From assembly GCF_001570605.1 (NCBI RefSeq), contig NZ_BBXG01000002.1:639678-703677 (forward strand): a stretch of DNA of 64,000 nt, in the 5' to 3' direction. Below, in pieces: positions 50,629 through 59,430 of this stretch. This DNA comes from Herbidospora cretacea (GTDB lineage Bacteria > Actinomycetota > Actinomycetes > Streptosporangiales > Streptosporangiaceae). The notes beneath the pieces are model-generated. The model was not told the origin of the DNA. It saw only the letters and a program-made list of their open reading frames with translations, and made no database searches. How positions within the stretch are numbered: position 1 is the first letter of the stretch; the number at the start of each line of letters is the position of its first letter. The translations under genes and the position numbers were made by a program.

Positions 50629-51018
50629 GTGAACGCGGGCACTGTCGGGCAGGCCATCGGGCTTTTCGCCATGACGAATGTGGACGATCTCGTTCTGATC
50701 GCCCTCTTCTTCACCCAGACCACAGCATTACGCATCGTTCTGGGGCAGTACCTCGGATTCGCGGCCATCCTCGCCATTGCCGGGATCACCTTCGCCAACG
50801 GCGGCGACAACATCGGCGTGTACGTCCCCGTCTTCGCCACCCAGGGCGTCGTCGTCTACGTGGTCGTCTTCCTGGTCATGGTCGGCGTGCTCTGCCTGGC
50901 CGGGCACTTCCTGGCGACCAGGCCGGTCGTCGCGAGGGCGCTGGCCAAATGGGGCCACGTCCTCTTCCCGGTCGTGCTCGTCGGGATCGGCGTGTTCATC
51001 CTCGTGGGGCATACATGA
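50629..51018 (+). CDS. CadD-like cadmium resistance transporter with internal deletion
   Basis: A membrane protein of about 129 residues. The family landmarks [15 protein letters not shown] and [18 protein letters not shown] at the N-terminus and [16 protein letters not shown] at the C-terminal half are present, but they are joined directly. In typical CadD proteins of about 200 residues an additional segment of about 60 residues containing two helices lies between them. The frame is intact. The GTG at 50629 has AGGAT 7 bases upstream; a GTG at 50614 is possible. It is divergent from the NUDIX gene and overlaps the end of the convergent YnfA gene. Function is doubtful. Confidence 0.75.
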   Translation: MNAGTVGQAIGLFAMTNVDDLVLIALFFTQTTALRIVLGQYLGFAAILAIAGITFANGGDNIGVYVPVFATQGVVVYVVVFLVMVGVLCLAGHFLATRPVVARALAKWGHVLFPVVLVGIGVFILVGHT

Positions 51019-51328
51019 TGACCAGCACCCCGAGCAGGCAGACGCCCGCCCCGATCAGGTCCCACCGATCGGGGCGGAAGCCGTCGAACACGATCCCCCA
51101 GGCCAGCGACCCCGCCACGAACACCCCGCCGTAGGCGGCCAGGATGCGGCCGAACTCGGCCTCGGGCTGGAGTGTCGCGACGAATCCGTAGATCCCGAGC
51201 GCGATCACCCCGGCCCCGGCCCAGAGGAGCCCGCGCTGTTCCCGGACCCCCTGCCAGACCAGCCACGCCCCGCCGATCTCGGCGACGGCGGTGAGGGCGA
51301 ACAGCACCAGGGAACGGACGATCGTCAC
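50996..51328 (-). CDS. YnfA (UPF0060) family small membrane protein
   Basis: A 110-residue protein with four transmembrane helices. It starts [20 protein letters not shown] and has the family-typical [31 protein letters not shown] and [18 protein letters not shown] segments. YnfA members resemble small multidrug-resistance transporters and have been linked to drug efflux in enterobacteria. The GTG at 51328 starts the fold. It shares its 3' end (23 bases) with the convergent CadD-like gene. The NAD formate dehydrogenase gene stop is 15 bases upstream on the same strand, so cotranscription is possible. Confidence 0.9.
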   Translation of the reverse strand: MTIVRSLVLFALTAVAEIGGAWLVWQGVREQRGLLWAGAGVIALGIYGFVATLQPEAEFGRILAAYGGVFVAGSLAWGIVFDGFRPDRWDLIGAGVCLLGVLVIMYAPRG

Positions 51329-51342
51329 CCCGGCGACTGTAG

Positions 51343-52503
51343 CTACTTCTTGGTCGAGTAGGAGTGGGCGCCCGCCCCCGCGAGATGCCCGCCCTCGACG
51401 ATCAGGTACTCCTCCCGGATGGGCGTGCCGGCGAAGAAGTTCTCCAGGATCTCCCTGGTGCCCGCCGCGTAGCGGGTCTGGGCCGACAGGGAGGAGCCCG
51501 ACATGTGCGGCGTCATGCCGTGGTGCGGCATGGTCCGCCACGGGTGGTCGGCCGGGGCCGGCTGCGGGTACCACACGTCGCCCGCGTAGCCGGCGAGACG
51601 GCCGCTCCGCAGAGCGCGGACGATCGCGTCGCGGTCGGCGATCTTGGCTCGGGCGGTGTTGATCAGGTACGCCCCCCGCTTCATGGTCGACAGCAGTTCC
51701 TCGCCGAACAGGCCCTCGGTCTCCGGGTGGAGCGGGGCGTTGATCGTGACGACGTCGCACACCGGCACCATGTCGGCGGTGCTCTCGTGCCAGGTCAGGT
51801 TGAGGCTCTCCTCGACCTCTTTCGGCAGCCGGTAGCGGTCGGTGTAGTGGAGGTGGACGTCGAACGGCGCGAGCCGCCTCAGCACGGCCAGCCCGATCCG
51901 GCCCGCCGCGACCGTCCCGACGTGCATGCCCTCGAGGTCGTACGACCGCTTGACCACGTCGGCGATGTTCCAGCCGCCCTCCCTGACGACGTCCCAAGCG
52001 GGCAGGTAGTCGCGGACCAGGGAGAGGATCATCATCACGACGTGTTCGGCGACGCTGATGCTGTTGGAGTAGGTGACCTCGGCGACCGTGACGCCGTGCT
52101 CCACCGCCGCGTCGAGGTCGGTATGGTCGGAGCCGATGCCGGCCGTGACGATCAGCTTGAGGTTGGCCGCCTTGGCGAACCGTTCCGCCGTCATGTACGC
52201 CGGCCAGAACGGCTGGGAGATCACCACGTCGGCGTCGGGCAGCTCACGGTCGAACGTCGAGTCGACGCCGTCCTTGTCGGAGGTGACGACCAGCGTGTGG
52301 CCGTTGCCCTCCAGGTACTCACGGAGACCGAGCTCACCCGACACGCTGCCGAGCAGGACGCCCGGGGTGAAGTCGATCGCCGAGGGGGTCGGCAGGGTCT
52401 GCCCGCCGGGATAGCCGGACAGTTCCGGCAATCCATCGCGTGCGTACTCCTTCGGGTAGCCGTCGACCGGGTCGTCGTACAGCACGCACAGGACCTTGGC
52501 CAT
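51343..52503 (-). CDS. fdh: NAD-dependent formate dehydrogenase, metal-independent type
   Basis: A 386-residue D-2-hydroxyacid dehydrogenase-family enzyme that oxidises formate to CO2 with NAD+. It resembles the Pseudomonas sp. 101 enzyme very closely: [79 protein letters not shown], the nucleotide loop [20 protein letters not shown], and the catalytic Arg (NTARAKI), Gln ([13 protein letters not shown]) and His (TPHMSGSS). This is a second, unrelated formate dehydrogenase in the window. The ATG at 52503 is preceded by LysR-type sites at 52582-52607; the LysR gene is just upstream on the same strand. Confidence 0.97.
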   Translation of the reverse strand: MAKVLCVLYDDPVDGYPKEYARDGLPELSGYPGGQTLPTPSAIDFTPGVLLGSVSGELGLREYLEGNGHTLVVTSDKDGVDSTFDRELPDADVVISQPFWPAYMTAERFAKAANLKLIVTAGIGSDHTDLDAAVEHGVTVAEVTYSNSISVAEHVVMMILSLVRDYLPAWDVVREGGWNIADVVKRSYDLEGMHVGTVAAGRIGLAVLRRLAPFDVHLHYTDRYRLPKEVEESLNLTWHESTADMVPVCDVVTINAPLHPETEGLFGEELLSTMKRGAYLINTARAKIADRDAIVRALRSGRLAGYAGDVWYPQPAPADHPWRTMPHHGMTPHMSGSSLSAQTRYAAGTREILENFFAGTPIREEYLIVEGGHLAGAGAHSYSTKK

Positions 52504-52581
52504 GGGAATCGCCTCTCGTCCGCGGGAAGGTGGTCAGATTCCACCCTTCGCGACGCTCCGTAGCAGGTCAAAGCGTATGTC

Positions 52582-52607
52582 CCTATCGTTGATAGGCCCT
52601 GCCTATC
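52582..52607. promoter_or_regulatory. LysR-type operator ahead of the NAD formate dehydrogenase
   Basis: CCTATC at 52582-52587, GATAGG at 52591-52596 and CCTATC at 52602-52607 form two overlapping inverted repeats, the second being GATAGGCCCTGCCTATC (17 bases). The arrangement suits a LysR tetramer and lies 80-105 bases ahead of the formate dehydrogenase start, overlapping the end of the LysR gene. Confidence 0.6.
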
Positions 52608-53523
52608 AGGCCAGGTGGCTCCGCAGGGTGGCGTCGAGCGCGGCGCGGAGGTCGAGCCCCCGGGCGACGTCGAGCAGCGCCCGCACCACCACGGGCTCCG
52701 GGGAGCGCTCGGCCGTGACCAGGCCGATCTGCGGCGACCGGGGCGGGGTGTCCATCGGGACGATCCGCATGCCCTCGGGGACGCCGATCATGTGGAGCCA
52801 CGCGTGGGCGATCACGCTCGACCAGCGGTGGGTGGCGACGTGGGCGAACAGGGCCGAGACGCTGTCGGTCTCGATCGCCGGGACGACCGCCGCGCCGGCG
52901 TCGCGGAACAGGTCGTCGAGGATGCGCCGGTTGCGCATCTCCTGGCCGAGCAGGCAGAGCGGCAGCGCCGCCACCTCGGTCCAGCGGGCCCTCGGCCGGT
53001 CGGCGAGCTCGCCGTCGTCGGGGGTGAGCAGCAGGTAGCGCTCCTCGTAGAGGGGGACGGCGCGGTCGCCGTCCTCGCCGTCGAGGTAGGTCAGCGCGGC
53101 GTCGATCTCGAAGTCGCCGAGCCGCCGGTGGATCTCCCGGGACGACAGGCTGCACAGCGAGATGCGGGCGTGCGGGTGGCGTGCGCAGAAGGGGGTGGTC
53201 AGCAGCGACGTGGCGGCCATGGCCGTGGGGATCGCGCCGAGGCGGAGGGTGCCGGAGACGCCGGCCCGCATCTGGGCGAGGTCGTCGCGCAGGCCGTCGC
53301 GGTCGGCGAGGATGCGGTGGGCCCACAGCAGGACCCGCTCGCCCTCCTCGGTCAGCCCGGTGAACCTTCTCCCGCGACGCACCAACGTCACGCCGAGGTC
53401 GGTCTCCAGGCGGCGGATGCCCGCTGACAGCGACGGCTGGGAGACGTGGCACGCCTCGGCGGCGCGGGCGAAATGGCGCTCGCGGGCCAGCGCGACGAGA
53501 TATTCCAGCTCCCGGAGCAGCAT
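52606..53523 (-). CDS. LysR-family transcriptional regulator, probable activator of fdh
   Basis: A 305-residue LysR regulator. The N-terminal winged helix reads ELEYLVALARERHFARAAEA followed by HVSQPSLSAGIRRLETDLGV; a periplasmic-binding-like effector domain follows from about residue 90 (GTLRLGAIPTAMAATSLLTT). It is directly upstream of the NAD formate dehydrogenase on the same strand, with the candidate operator in between and overlapping its 3' end. Formate or a one-carbon metabolite is a reasonable inducer guess. A short Arg-rich segment (RRGRRFTG) follows the HTH, as usual. Confidence 0.93.
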   Translation of the reverse strand: MLLRELEYLVALARERHFARAAEACHVSQPSLSAGIRRLETDLGVTLVRRGRRFTGLTEEGERVLLWAHRILADRDGLRDDLAQMRAGVSGTLRLGAIPTAMAATSLLTTPFCARHPHARISLCSLSSREIHRRLGDFEIDAALTYLDGEDGDRAVPLYEERYLLLTPDDGELADRPRARWTEVAALPLCLLGQEMRNRRILDDLFRDAGAAVVPAIETDSVSALFAHVATHRWSSVIAHAWLHMIGVPEGMRIVPMDTPPRSPQIGLVTAERSPEPVVVRALLDVARGLDLRAALDATLRSHLA

Positions 53524-53620
53524 CCTCCCAACCTAGGCGACCGGCTTTTCCACAGGTGTGATCGTCGCCCGTGAGAACGTCGGTCGGAGCGGTGACGATG
53601 AGCCGGGCCCCGGGGTGGGT

Positions 53621-53659
53621 GGGCCCGGCCGGGGGGTGGATGGCACCCCCGGCCGGCCC
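53621..53659 (-). terminator. GC-rich hairpin after araA
   Basis: The minus-strand RNA downstream of araA can form a stem from CACCCCCGGCCGGCCC (53644-53659) and the nearly complementary 53621-53638 with a 5-base loop and small bulges. It separates the arabinose operon from the LysR gene. Confidence 0.55.
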
Positions 53660-53675
53660 ACGTGGACTCCAGCCG

Positions 53676-55151
53676 TCAGAAGCCCTGGGCCAGGCGGTAG
53701 TAGGCCTGGTTCCAGCGCAGCTCCTTGGTGAAGGAGCGGGTTGTCGTCCCGGCGTCGATCAGCAGGAGCTCCACGCCGAGCATGTCGGCGAAGTCGTGCA
53801 GTTCCTCCGCGCCCACGGCGGCCGACAGGACCGTGTGGTGCGGGGCTCCGGCGGTCAGCCACGACTCCGACGAGGTGCGCAGGTCGGGGCGGGGCTGCCA
53901 GACGGCGCGGGCGACCGGGAGCTTGGGCAGGGGCTCCGGCGGGGCGACCACGTCGATCTCGTTGGCGACCAGGCGGAACCGCTCGCCCATGTCGGCCAGG
54001 CCGATGACGACCGCCGGGCCGGGGGCCGCGTCGAAGACCAGCCTGACCGGGTCCTCCCGGCCGCCGATCCCGAGCGGGTGGATCTCGCACGACGGCTTGC
54101 CCGCCGCGATGCTGGGGCAGACCTCCAGCATGTGGGCGCCGAGGATCAGCTCCTCGTCGGGCGTCAGGTGGTAGGTGTAGTCCTCCATGAACGAGGTGCC
54201 GCCCCCGGGCACCATCGCCTTCAGAGTCCTGAGCAGGACCGAGGTCTTCCAGTCGCCTTCGCCGCCGAAGCCGTAGCCGTCGGCCATGAGCCGCTGGACC
54301 GCGAGGCCGGGAAGCTGACGCAGGCCGCCGAGGTCCTCGAAGTTCGTGGTGAACGCCTTGAAGCCGCCCTCGGTCAGGAAGGTCCGCAGGCCGAGCTCGA
54401 TCCGCGCGGCGTAGCGCAGCGACTCGTGCCGGGAACCCTCGCTGCGCAGCTCGACGGCCACGTCGTAGAGGTCCTCGTACTCCTTCACCAGCGAGGTCAC
54501 GTCGGTGTCGGCCATGGCGTCGACGACCTCGACCAGGTCGTTCACGCCGTAGGTGTTCACCGAGACGCCGAAGCGGAGCTGCGCCTCGACCTTGTCGCCC
54601 TCGGTCACCGCCACGTCGCGCATGTTGTCGCCGAACCGGGCCAGCTTGAGCGAGCCGACCTCCGCGCGGCCCGCCGCCGCGCGTGCCCACGCGGAGATGC
54701 GCGCGGCCACCGCCGGGTCGGAGACGTGGCCGGTCACGGTCTTGCGGGCCACACCGAGCCGCGACTGGACGTAACCGAACTCGCGGTCGCCGTGGGCGGC
54801 CTGGTTCAGGTTCATGAAGTCCATGTCGATGGTCGCCCAGGGCAGCTCGCGGTTGGCCTGGGTGTGCAGGTGCAGCAGCGGCTTGCGCAGGGCGTCCAGG
54901 CCCGCGATCCACATCTTGGCGGGAGAGAAGGTGTGCATCCAGGCGATGACGCCGCCGCACTCGTCGTCGGCGTTGGCCGCGAGCATCACGTTGCGGATGG
55001 ACGTCGCGTCGAGCAGGACCGGCTTCCACTCCAGGTCGAACGGCAGGGCGTGGCCCAACTCCGTCGCGATGGCCCGCGACTGGTCGGCGACCTGGGCCAA
55101 AGTCTCGTCTCCGTAGAGAGACTGGCTGCCGGTCAGAAACCACAGTTTCAC
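53676..55151 (-). CDS. araA: L-arabinose isomerase
   Basis: A 491-residue enzyme converting L-arabinose to L-ribulose, manganese dependent. Typical blocks: [20 protein letters not shown] at the start, [60 protein letters not shown], the metal-site region [20 protein letters not shown] and the C-terminal DHxxTG-like variant region [20 protein letters not shown]. The GTG at 55151 has GAGGAG 6 bases upstream and overlaps the araD stop (GTGA). It is the last gene of the operon ABC transporter-araB-araD-araA. Confidence 0.96.
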   Translation of the reverse strand: MKLWFLTGSQSLYGDETLAQVADQSRAIATELGHALPFDLEWKPVLLDATSIRNVMLAANADDECGGVIAWMHTFSPAKMWIAGLDALRKPLLHLHTQANRELPWATIDMDFMNLNQAAHGDREFGYVQSRLGVARKTVTGHVSDPAVAARISAWARAAAGRAEVGSLKLARFGDNMRDVAVTEGDKVEAQLRFGVSVNTYGVNDLVEVVDAMADTDVTSLVKEYEDLYDVAVELRSEGSRHESLRYAARIELGLRTFLTEGGFKAFTTNFEDLGGLRQLPGLAVQRLMADGYGFGGEGDWKTSVLLRTLKAMVPGGGTSFMEDYTYHLTPDEELILGAHMLEVCPSIAAGKPSCEIHPLGIGGREDPVRLVFDAAPGPAVVIGLADMGERFRLVANEIDVVAPPEPLPKLPVARAVWQPRPDLRTSSESWLTAGAPHHTVLSAAVGAEELHDFADMLGVELLLIDAGTTTRSFTKELRWNQAYYRLAQGF

Positions 55152-55795
55152 TTGGTGCTCCTCTGTCCGTAGACGTTCTGGTAGCGGTCGTAGAGCGCGT
55201 CGATGTGCTTGTCCTCGATGGGGACGACGTCGCCGAGCTGGCGGGCGATGTGCACGGTCCGGGCGACGTCCTCGCACATCACGGCGGCCTTGACGGCGGC
55301 CTTGGGGGTCGCGCCGATGGTGAATACGCCGTGGTTGCGCATCAGCACCGCCGGGGAGCGGTGGCCCTTCAGGGTGTCGACCAGGCCGCGGCCGATGTCG
55401 TCCCCGCCGATCAGGGCGAACGGGCCGATGGGGATCTCACCGCCGAACTCGTCGGCCATCGCGGTCAGCACGCACGGGATCGACTCGCCGCGGGCGGCCC
55501 AGGCGGAGGCGTAGGTCGAGTGGGTGTGCACGACGCCGCCGACCTCGGGCATGTGGCGGTAGATGTAGGCGTGCGCGGCGGTGTCGCTCGATGGGGAGTG
55601 GTCGCCCTCGACCAGGTTGCCGTCGAGGTCGCAGACGACCATCGACTCGGGGGTCAGGTCGTCGTAGGACAGGCCGCTGGGCTTGATGACGAACAGGTCC
55701 TCGCCCGGGACGCGGCCCGAGACGTTGCCGGCCGTCCAGGCGACCAGGCCGTAGCGGACCAGTTCCGAATGCAGGGCGCAGACGGTTTTTCTCAC
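55148..55795 (-). CDS. araD: L-ribulose-5-phosphate 4-epimerase
   Basis: A 215-residue class II aldolase-like epimerase producing D-xylulose 5-phosphate. It has the ligand motif [20 protein letters not shown], the zinc histidines in [18 protein letters not shown], the acidic [11 protein letters not shown] loop and a third His in [12 protein letters not shown]. The GTG at 55795 overlaps the araB stop, and the stop overlaps araA, so the three catabolic genes are translationally coupled. Slightly shorter than E. coli AraD (231 residues), still complete. Confidence 0.94.
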   Translation of the reverse strand: MRKTVCALHSELVRYGLVAWTAGNVSGRVPGEDLFVIKPSGLSYDDLTPESMVVCDLDGNLVEGDHSPSSDTAAHAYIYRHMPEVGGVVHTHSTYASAWAARGESIPCVLTAMADEFGGEIPIGPFALIGGDDIGRGLVDTLKGHRSPAVLMRNHGVFTIGATPKAAVKAAVMCEDVARTVHIARQLGDVVPIEDKHIDALYDRYQNVYGQRSTK

Positions 55796-57411
55796 TTGGA
55801 CGCCTCGTTCCGGATCGCGCGCAGCCGGTGGAGCAGGCCTCGGTCGGCGAAGTGGTCGTGCAGGATGCGGTATTCGGCGTAGAGCCGGTCGTAGGCGGCG
55901 GCCCGCTCGGCGTCGGGCGTGTACGCCTTCGCCTTCCGCTTGCCCATCGCCGCCGCCGCCGAGGGGATGTCCGGATACGCCCCGGCCGCCACCGCGGCGT
56001 GGATGGCCGAGCCCAGCGCGGGCCCCTGGTCCGACTCGATCACCGCGAGCGGCTTGCGCAGCACGTCGGCGTAGACCTGCATGAGGAACGCGTTCTTCAG
56101 CAGCCCGCCCGCGACGACGAACTCCTCGACCGGCACCCCGGAGGCCTCGAAGGTCTCGATGATGACCCGGCAGCCGAACGCGGTCGACTCCAGCAGCGCC
56201 CGGTAGACGTCCTCGGGCTTGGTGGACAGGGTCTGGCCGACGACGACCCCGGAGAGGTCGTGGTCGACGAGCACCGACCGGTTGCCGCCGAACCAGTCGA
56301 GCGCCACAAGTCCGTGGCCGCCGACGGCCTGGCTCTCGCCGAGCGAGGTCAGGTACTGGTGGACGGAGACGCCCAGCTCGGCGGCCTTGTCGACGTAGGA
56401 GGCGGGGACGTAGTTGTCGACGAACCAGGCGAAGATGTCGCCCACGGCCGACTGCCCGGCCTCGTAGCCCCAGAGCCCGGGAACGATCCCGTCCTGGACC
56501 ACGCCGCACATGCCCGGCACCTCGGCCAGGCTCTCGCCGTTCATCACCAGGCACGTCGAGGTGCCCATGATCGCGACCATCTGGCCGGGCCGCACGGCGT
56601 CGGCGGCGGCGGCCGTCACGTGGGCGTCGACGTTGCCGACCGCGACCGCGATGCCCTCGGGCAGGCCGGTCCATCCGGCGCCCTTGGCCGACAGGCCGCC
56701 GGCCCGGCCGCCGAGCGGCGACAGCTCAGCGCCGAGCTTGGCGGTGAACCCGGCGAACTCCGGGTTGAGCGCGGTCAGGAACTCCTCGGACGGGTAGGCG
56801 CCGTCCTGGTAGATGGCCTTGTATCCGGCGGTGCAGACGTTGCGCGTCTCGACGCCGCTGAGCTCCCAGATGATCCAGTCGGCCGCCTCGATCCACCGGT
56901 CGGCCAGCGCGTAGAGCTCGGGATCCTCCTCCAGCAGCTGGAGTCCTTTGGCGAACGCCCATTCCGACGAGACCTTGCCTCCGTACCGCGGCAGCCACGC
57001 TTCCCCCCTGGAAGCGGCCAGCTCGTTGATCCGGTCTGCGTGGGCCTGCGCGGCGTGGTGCTTCCACAGCTTCGGCCAGGCGTGGGGCCGGTCGGGGAAC
57101 CGGTCGCTCAGCGGGGTTCCGTCGGCCAAGGCGGGCAGGATGGTGCAGGCCGTGAAGTCGGTCGCGATGCCGATCACGTCCTCAGGTGACACGCCGGCCG
57201 ACTCCACCGCCTTCGGCACCGCGACGCGCAGCACGTCGCGCCAGTCGTCGGGGGACTGGAGGGCCCAGTCGGGGGTGGGGCCGGGGATCACTCCCCGGGC
57301 GTACTCATGAACGGCGGAGCCGAGTTCGGCGCCGTCCCGGACCCGGACCACGACGGCCCGGCCGGAAAGGGTGCCGTAGTCGACTCCGACCACGTATCTG
57401 TCATCGGTCAC
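55792..57411 (-). CDS. araB: Ribulokinase
   Basis: A 539-residue FGGY-family kinase phosphorylating L-ribulose. It has the N-terminal phosphate motif VVGVDYGTLSGRAVVV, GIATDFTACTILPALADGTP, KLWKHHAAQAHADRINELAA, the ATP-binding MVAIMGTSTCLVMNGESLAE and GLVALDWFGGNRSVLVDHDL, and a C-terminal FVVAGGLLKNAFLMQVYADV. Length matches the family. The ATG at 57411 overlaps the upstream permease by 11 bases. It lies in the arabinose operon between transporter and araD. Confidence 0.95.
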   Translation of the reverse strand: MTDDRYVVGVDYGTLSGRAVVVRVRDGAELGSAVHEYARGVIPGPTPDWALQSPDDWRDVLRVAVPKAVESAGVSPEDVIGIATDFTACTILPALADGTPLSDRFPDRPHAWPKLWKHHAAQAHADRINELAASRGEAWLPRYGGKVSSEWAFAKGLQLLEEDPELYALADRWIEAADWIIWELSGVETRNVCTAGYKAIYQDGAYPSEEFLTALNPEFAGFTAKLGAELSPLGGRAGGLSAKGAGWTGLPEGIAVAVGNVDAHVTAAAADAVRPGQMVAIMGTSTCLVMNGESLAEVPGMCGVVQDGIVPGLWGYEAGQSAVGDIFAWFVDNYVPASYVDKAAELGVSVHQYLTSLGESQAVGGHGLVALDWFGGNRSVLVDHDLSGVVVGQTLSTKPEDVYRALLESTAFGCRVIIETFEASGVPVEEFVVAGGLLKNAFLMQVYADVLRKPLAVIESDQGPALGSAIHAAVAAGAYPDIPSAAAAMGKRKAKAYTPDAERAAAYDRLYAEYRILHDHFADRGLLHRLRAIRNEASK

Positions 57412-58402
57412 GCGTAGCTCCCGTCGTCACAATGAGGCGCTGGAGAAGGATGAAGATCAGGAGCAACAGGCCGATGACGATCTTGGTCCACCAGGAGCTG
57501 AGGGTGCCCTCGAAGCTGATGACGGTCTGGATCAACCCGAGCACGAGCACGCCGAGCACCGTGCCCAGCAGGTAGCCCGATCCGCCGGTCAGCAGCGTGC
57601 CGCCGATGACGACCGCCGCGATGGCGTCGAGTTCCATGCCGACGGCGTGCAGGCCGTAGCCGGAGAGCATGTAGAACGACAGCAGCAGGCCGCCGAGCGC
57701 CGAGCACAGACCGCTGATCGTGTAGACGACGATCTTGGTCCGGGCCACCGGAAGGCCCATGAGCAGCGCCGACTGCTCGTTGCCGCCGACCGCGTAGACG
57801 TTCCGGCCGGTGCGCGTGTAGTGCAGCGTGTACGTCGCCAGGAGCACCACCGCCAGCGCGATGAGCACGCTGGGGGAGATCCACAGGTCGGGCCCGAGCT
57901 TGATCTGGGTCTGCGCGATCGAGGTGAACGTCGGGTCGTTGATCGGGATCGAGTCGGTGCCGATCGTGTAGCACAGGCCCCGGGCCAGGAACATGCCGGC
58001 GAGGGTCACGATGAACGGCTGGATCTCGAAGTAGTGGATGATCGCGCCCATCGCCGCACCGAGCACCCCGCCGATGGCCAGCACGAGCAGGATCACCAGG
58101 ATCGAGGGTGTGGACGGCAGCAGCGAGGCCGAGATCATCGTGGTCAGCGCCACCACCGAGCCGACCGACAGGTCGATGCCCCCGGTGAGGATGACGAAGG
58201 TCATGCCGACCGCCACGACCAGCAGGAACGCGTTGTCGATGAAGACGTTCAGGATGATCTGGCCGGTCGCGAAGCCCTCGTAGCGGATGCCGCCCGCCAC
58301 GAACATCGCGACGAACAGCGCGCCGGTCACCAGCACGGGCAGGTAGTTGCGGGGGAGCGTCCGCGGGAGCTGGCGCGGGAGCGGGCGTGCCAGTGTCTTC
58401 AC
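57401..58402 (-). CDS. Sugar ABC transporter permease (YjfF-like)
   Basis: A 333-residue permease of the ribose/galactofuranose import type with about nine membrane helices. Family motifs are TFVILTGGIDLSVGSVVALT and the conserved GGNEQSALLMGLPVARTKIV loop followed by ELDAIAAVVIGGTLLTGGSG. It forms a heterodimer with the permease at 58399-59430. The GTG at 58402 overlaps that gene's stop (GTGA). Downstream it overlaps araB by 11 bases. The substrate is most likely arabinose or an arabinose-containing furanose, given the operon. Confidence 0.93.
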   Translation of the reverse strand: MKTLARPLPRQLPRTLPRNYLPVLVTGALFVAMFVAGGIRYEGFATGQIILNVFIDNAFLLVVAVGMTFVILTGGIDLSVGSVVALTTMISASLLPSTPSILVILLVLAIGGVLGAAMGAIIHYFEIQPFIVTLAGMFLARGLCYTIGTDSIPINDPTFTSIAQTQIKLGPDLWISPSVLIALAVVLLATYTLHYTRTGRNVYAVGGNEQSALLMGLPVARTKIVVYTISGLCSALGGLLLSFYMLSGYGLHAVGMELDAIAAVVIGGTLLTGGSGYLLGTVLGVLVLGLIQTVISFEGTLSSWWTKIVIGLLLLIFILLQRLIVTTGATRDR

Positions 58403-59430
58403 GTGCGCACCGTCACTTTCTCGTCGGCGGCGACCGCGGGCGGGGCCGGTCTTCTTCGCTGGCGGAAGACCTTGGCCCGGAACGCCGGCGACTGGAGCAG
58501 GCAGACGATCGTCACGACGAGCGCCTTGAACAGCAGCGTCGTCTCCGGCGGCACGCCGATGGAGTAGATCGTCGTGGTCAGGGTCTGGATGATGAGGGCG
58601 CCGAGGACCGTGCCGCTCAGGGAGAAACGGCCTCCGGCGAGGGAGGTGCCGCCGATGACGACGGCGAGGATGGCGTCGAGCTCGATCCACAGGCCGGCGT
58701 TGTTGCCGTCGGCGCTCGACACGTTGGAGCTGATCATCAGTCCGGCGATGCCGGCGCAGAGCGCGCAGAAGGCGTAGACGACGATGAGGATGCCGCGCGA
58801 GCGGATGCCCGACAGGCGGCTCGCCTCGGCGTTGCCGCCGACCGACTCGATCAGCAGGCCGAGGGCCAGCCGCCGGGTGATGAACGCCGTCAGCGCCAGC
58901 ACGGCGGCGACGATGATGATGCCGAACGGCAGGGTCAGCCAGTAGCCGCCGCCGATGAGCTTGTAGGGGTCGCTGTTGATCGTGATGATCTGGCCGTCGG
59001 TGATGAGCTGGGCGAGACCCCGCCCGGCGACCATCAGGATCAGCGTCGCGATGATCGGCTGGATGCCGATGACCGAGACCAGCACGCCGTTGCCCACTCC
59101 CAGCGCGATCGCCAGGCCCAGCGCGATGCCCACCGCGCCCAGGACGCCGCCGATCGAGTCCTGGGAGGTGAGCGAGCTGATCTGGAGGCAGGCCATCGCA
59201 CCGGAGATCGCCACCACGGAACCGACCGACAGGTCGATGCCGCTGGTCGCGATGACCAGGGTCATGCCGAGCGCCACCAGGATCAGGGGGGCGCCGAAGC
59301 GGAAGATGTCGATCAGGCTGCCGTAGAGGTGGCCGTCCTTGATCTCGATCTGGAAGAAGTGGTCGGTGAAGATCAGGTTGACCAGCAGCAGGGCGGCCAG
59401 CATGCCCAGCGGCCAGGCGAGGCGCTTCAT
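58399..59430 (-). CDS. Sugar ABC transporter permease (YtfT-like)
   Basis: A 343-residue permease, partner of the YjfF-like protein. It has ALGMTLVIATSGIDLSVGSV, IRSRGILIVVYAFCALCAGI and ELDAILAVVIGGTSLAGGRF as expected for the RbsC/YtfT family, and about nine helices. Its ATG at 59430 overlaps the ATPase stop by four bases. The pair of unlike permeases identifies this as a YtfQRT-YjfF-type system rather than a single-permease ribose type. Confidence 0.93.
   Translation of the reverse strand: MKRLAWPLGMLAALLLVNLIFTDHFFQIEIKDGHLYGSLIDIFRFGAPLILVALGMTLVIATSGIDLSVGSVVAISGAMACLQISSLTSQDSIGGVLGAVGIALGLAIALGVGNGVLVSVIGIQPIIATLILMVAGRGLAQLITDGQIITINSDPYKLIGGGYWLTLPFGIIIVAAVLALTAFITRRLALGLLIESVGGNAEASRLSGIRSRGILIVVYAFCALCAGIAGLMISSNVSSADGNNAGLWIELDAILAVVIGGTSLAGGRFSLSGTVLGALIIQTLTTTIYSIGVPPETTLLFKALVVTIVCLLQSPAFRAKVFRQRRRPAPPAVAADEKVTVRT

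Noticed and set aside
51364..52563. Plus-strand frame of 399 codons
   Set aside because: Exactly antisense to the NAD formate dehydrogenase, whose identity is certain.
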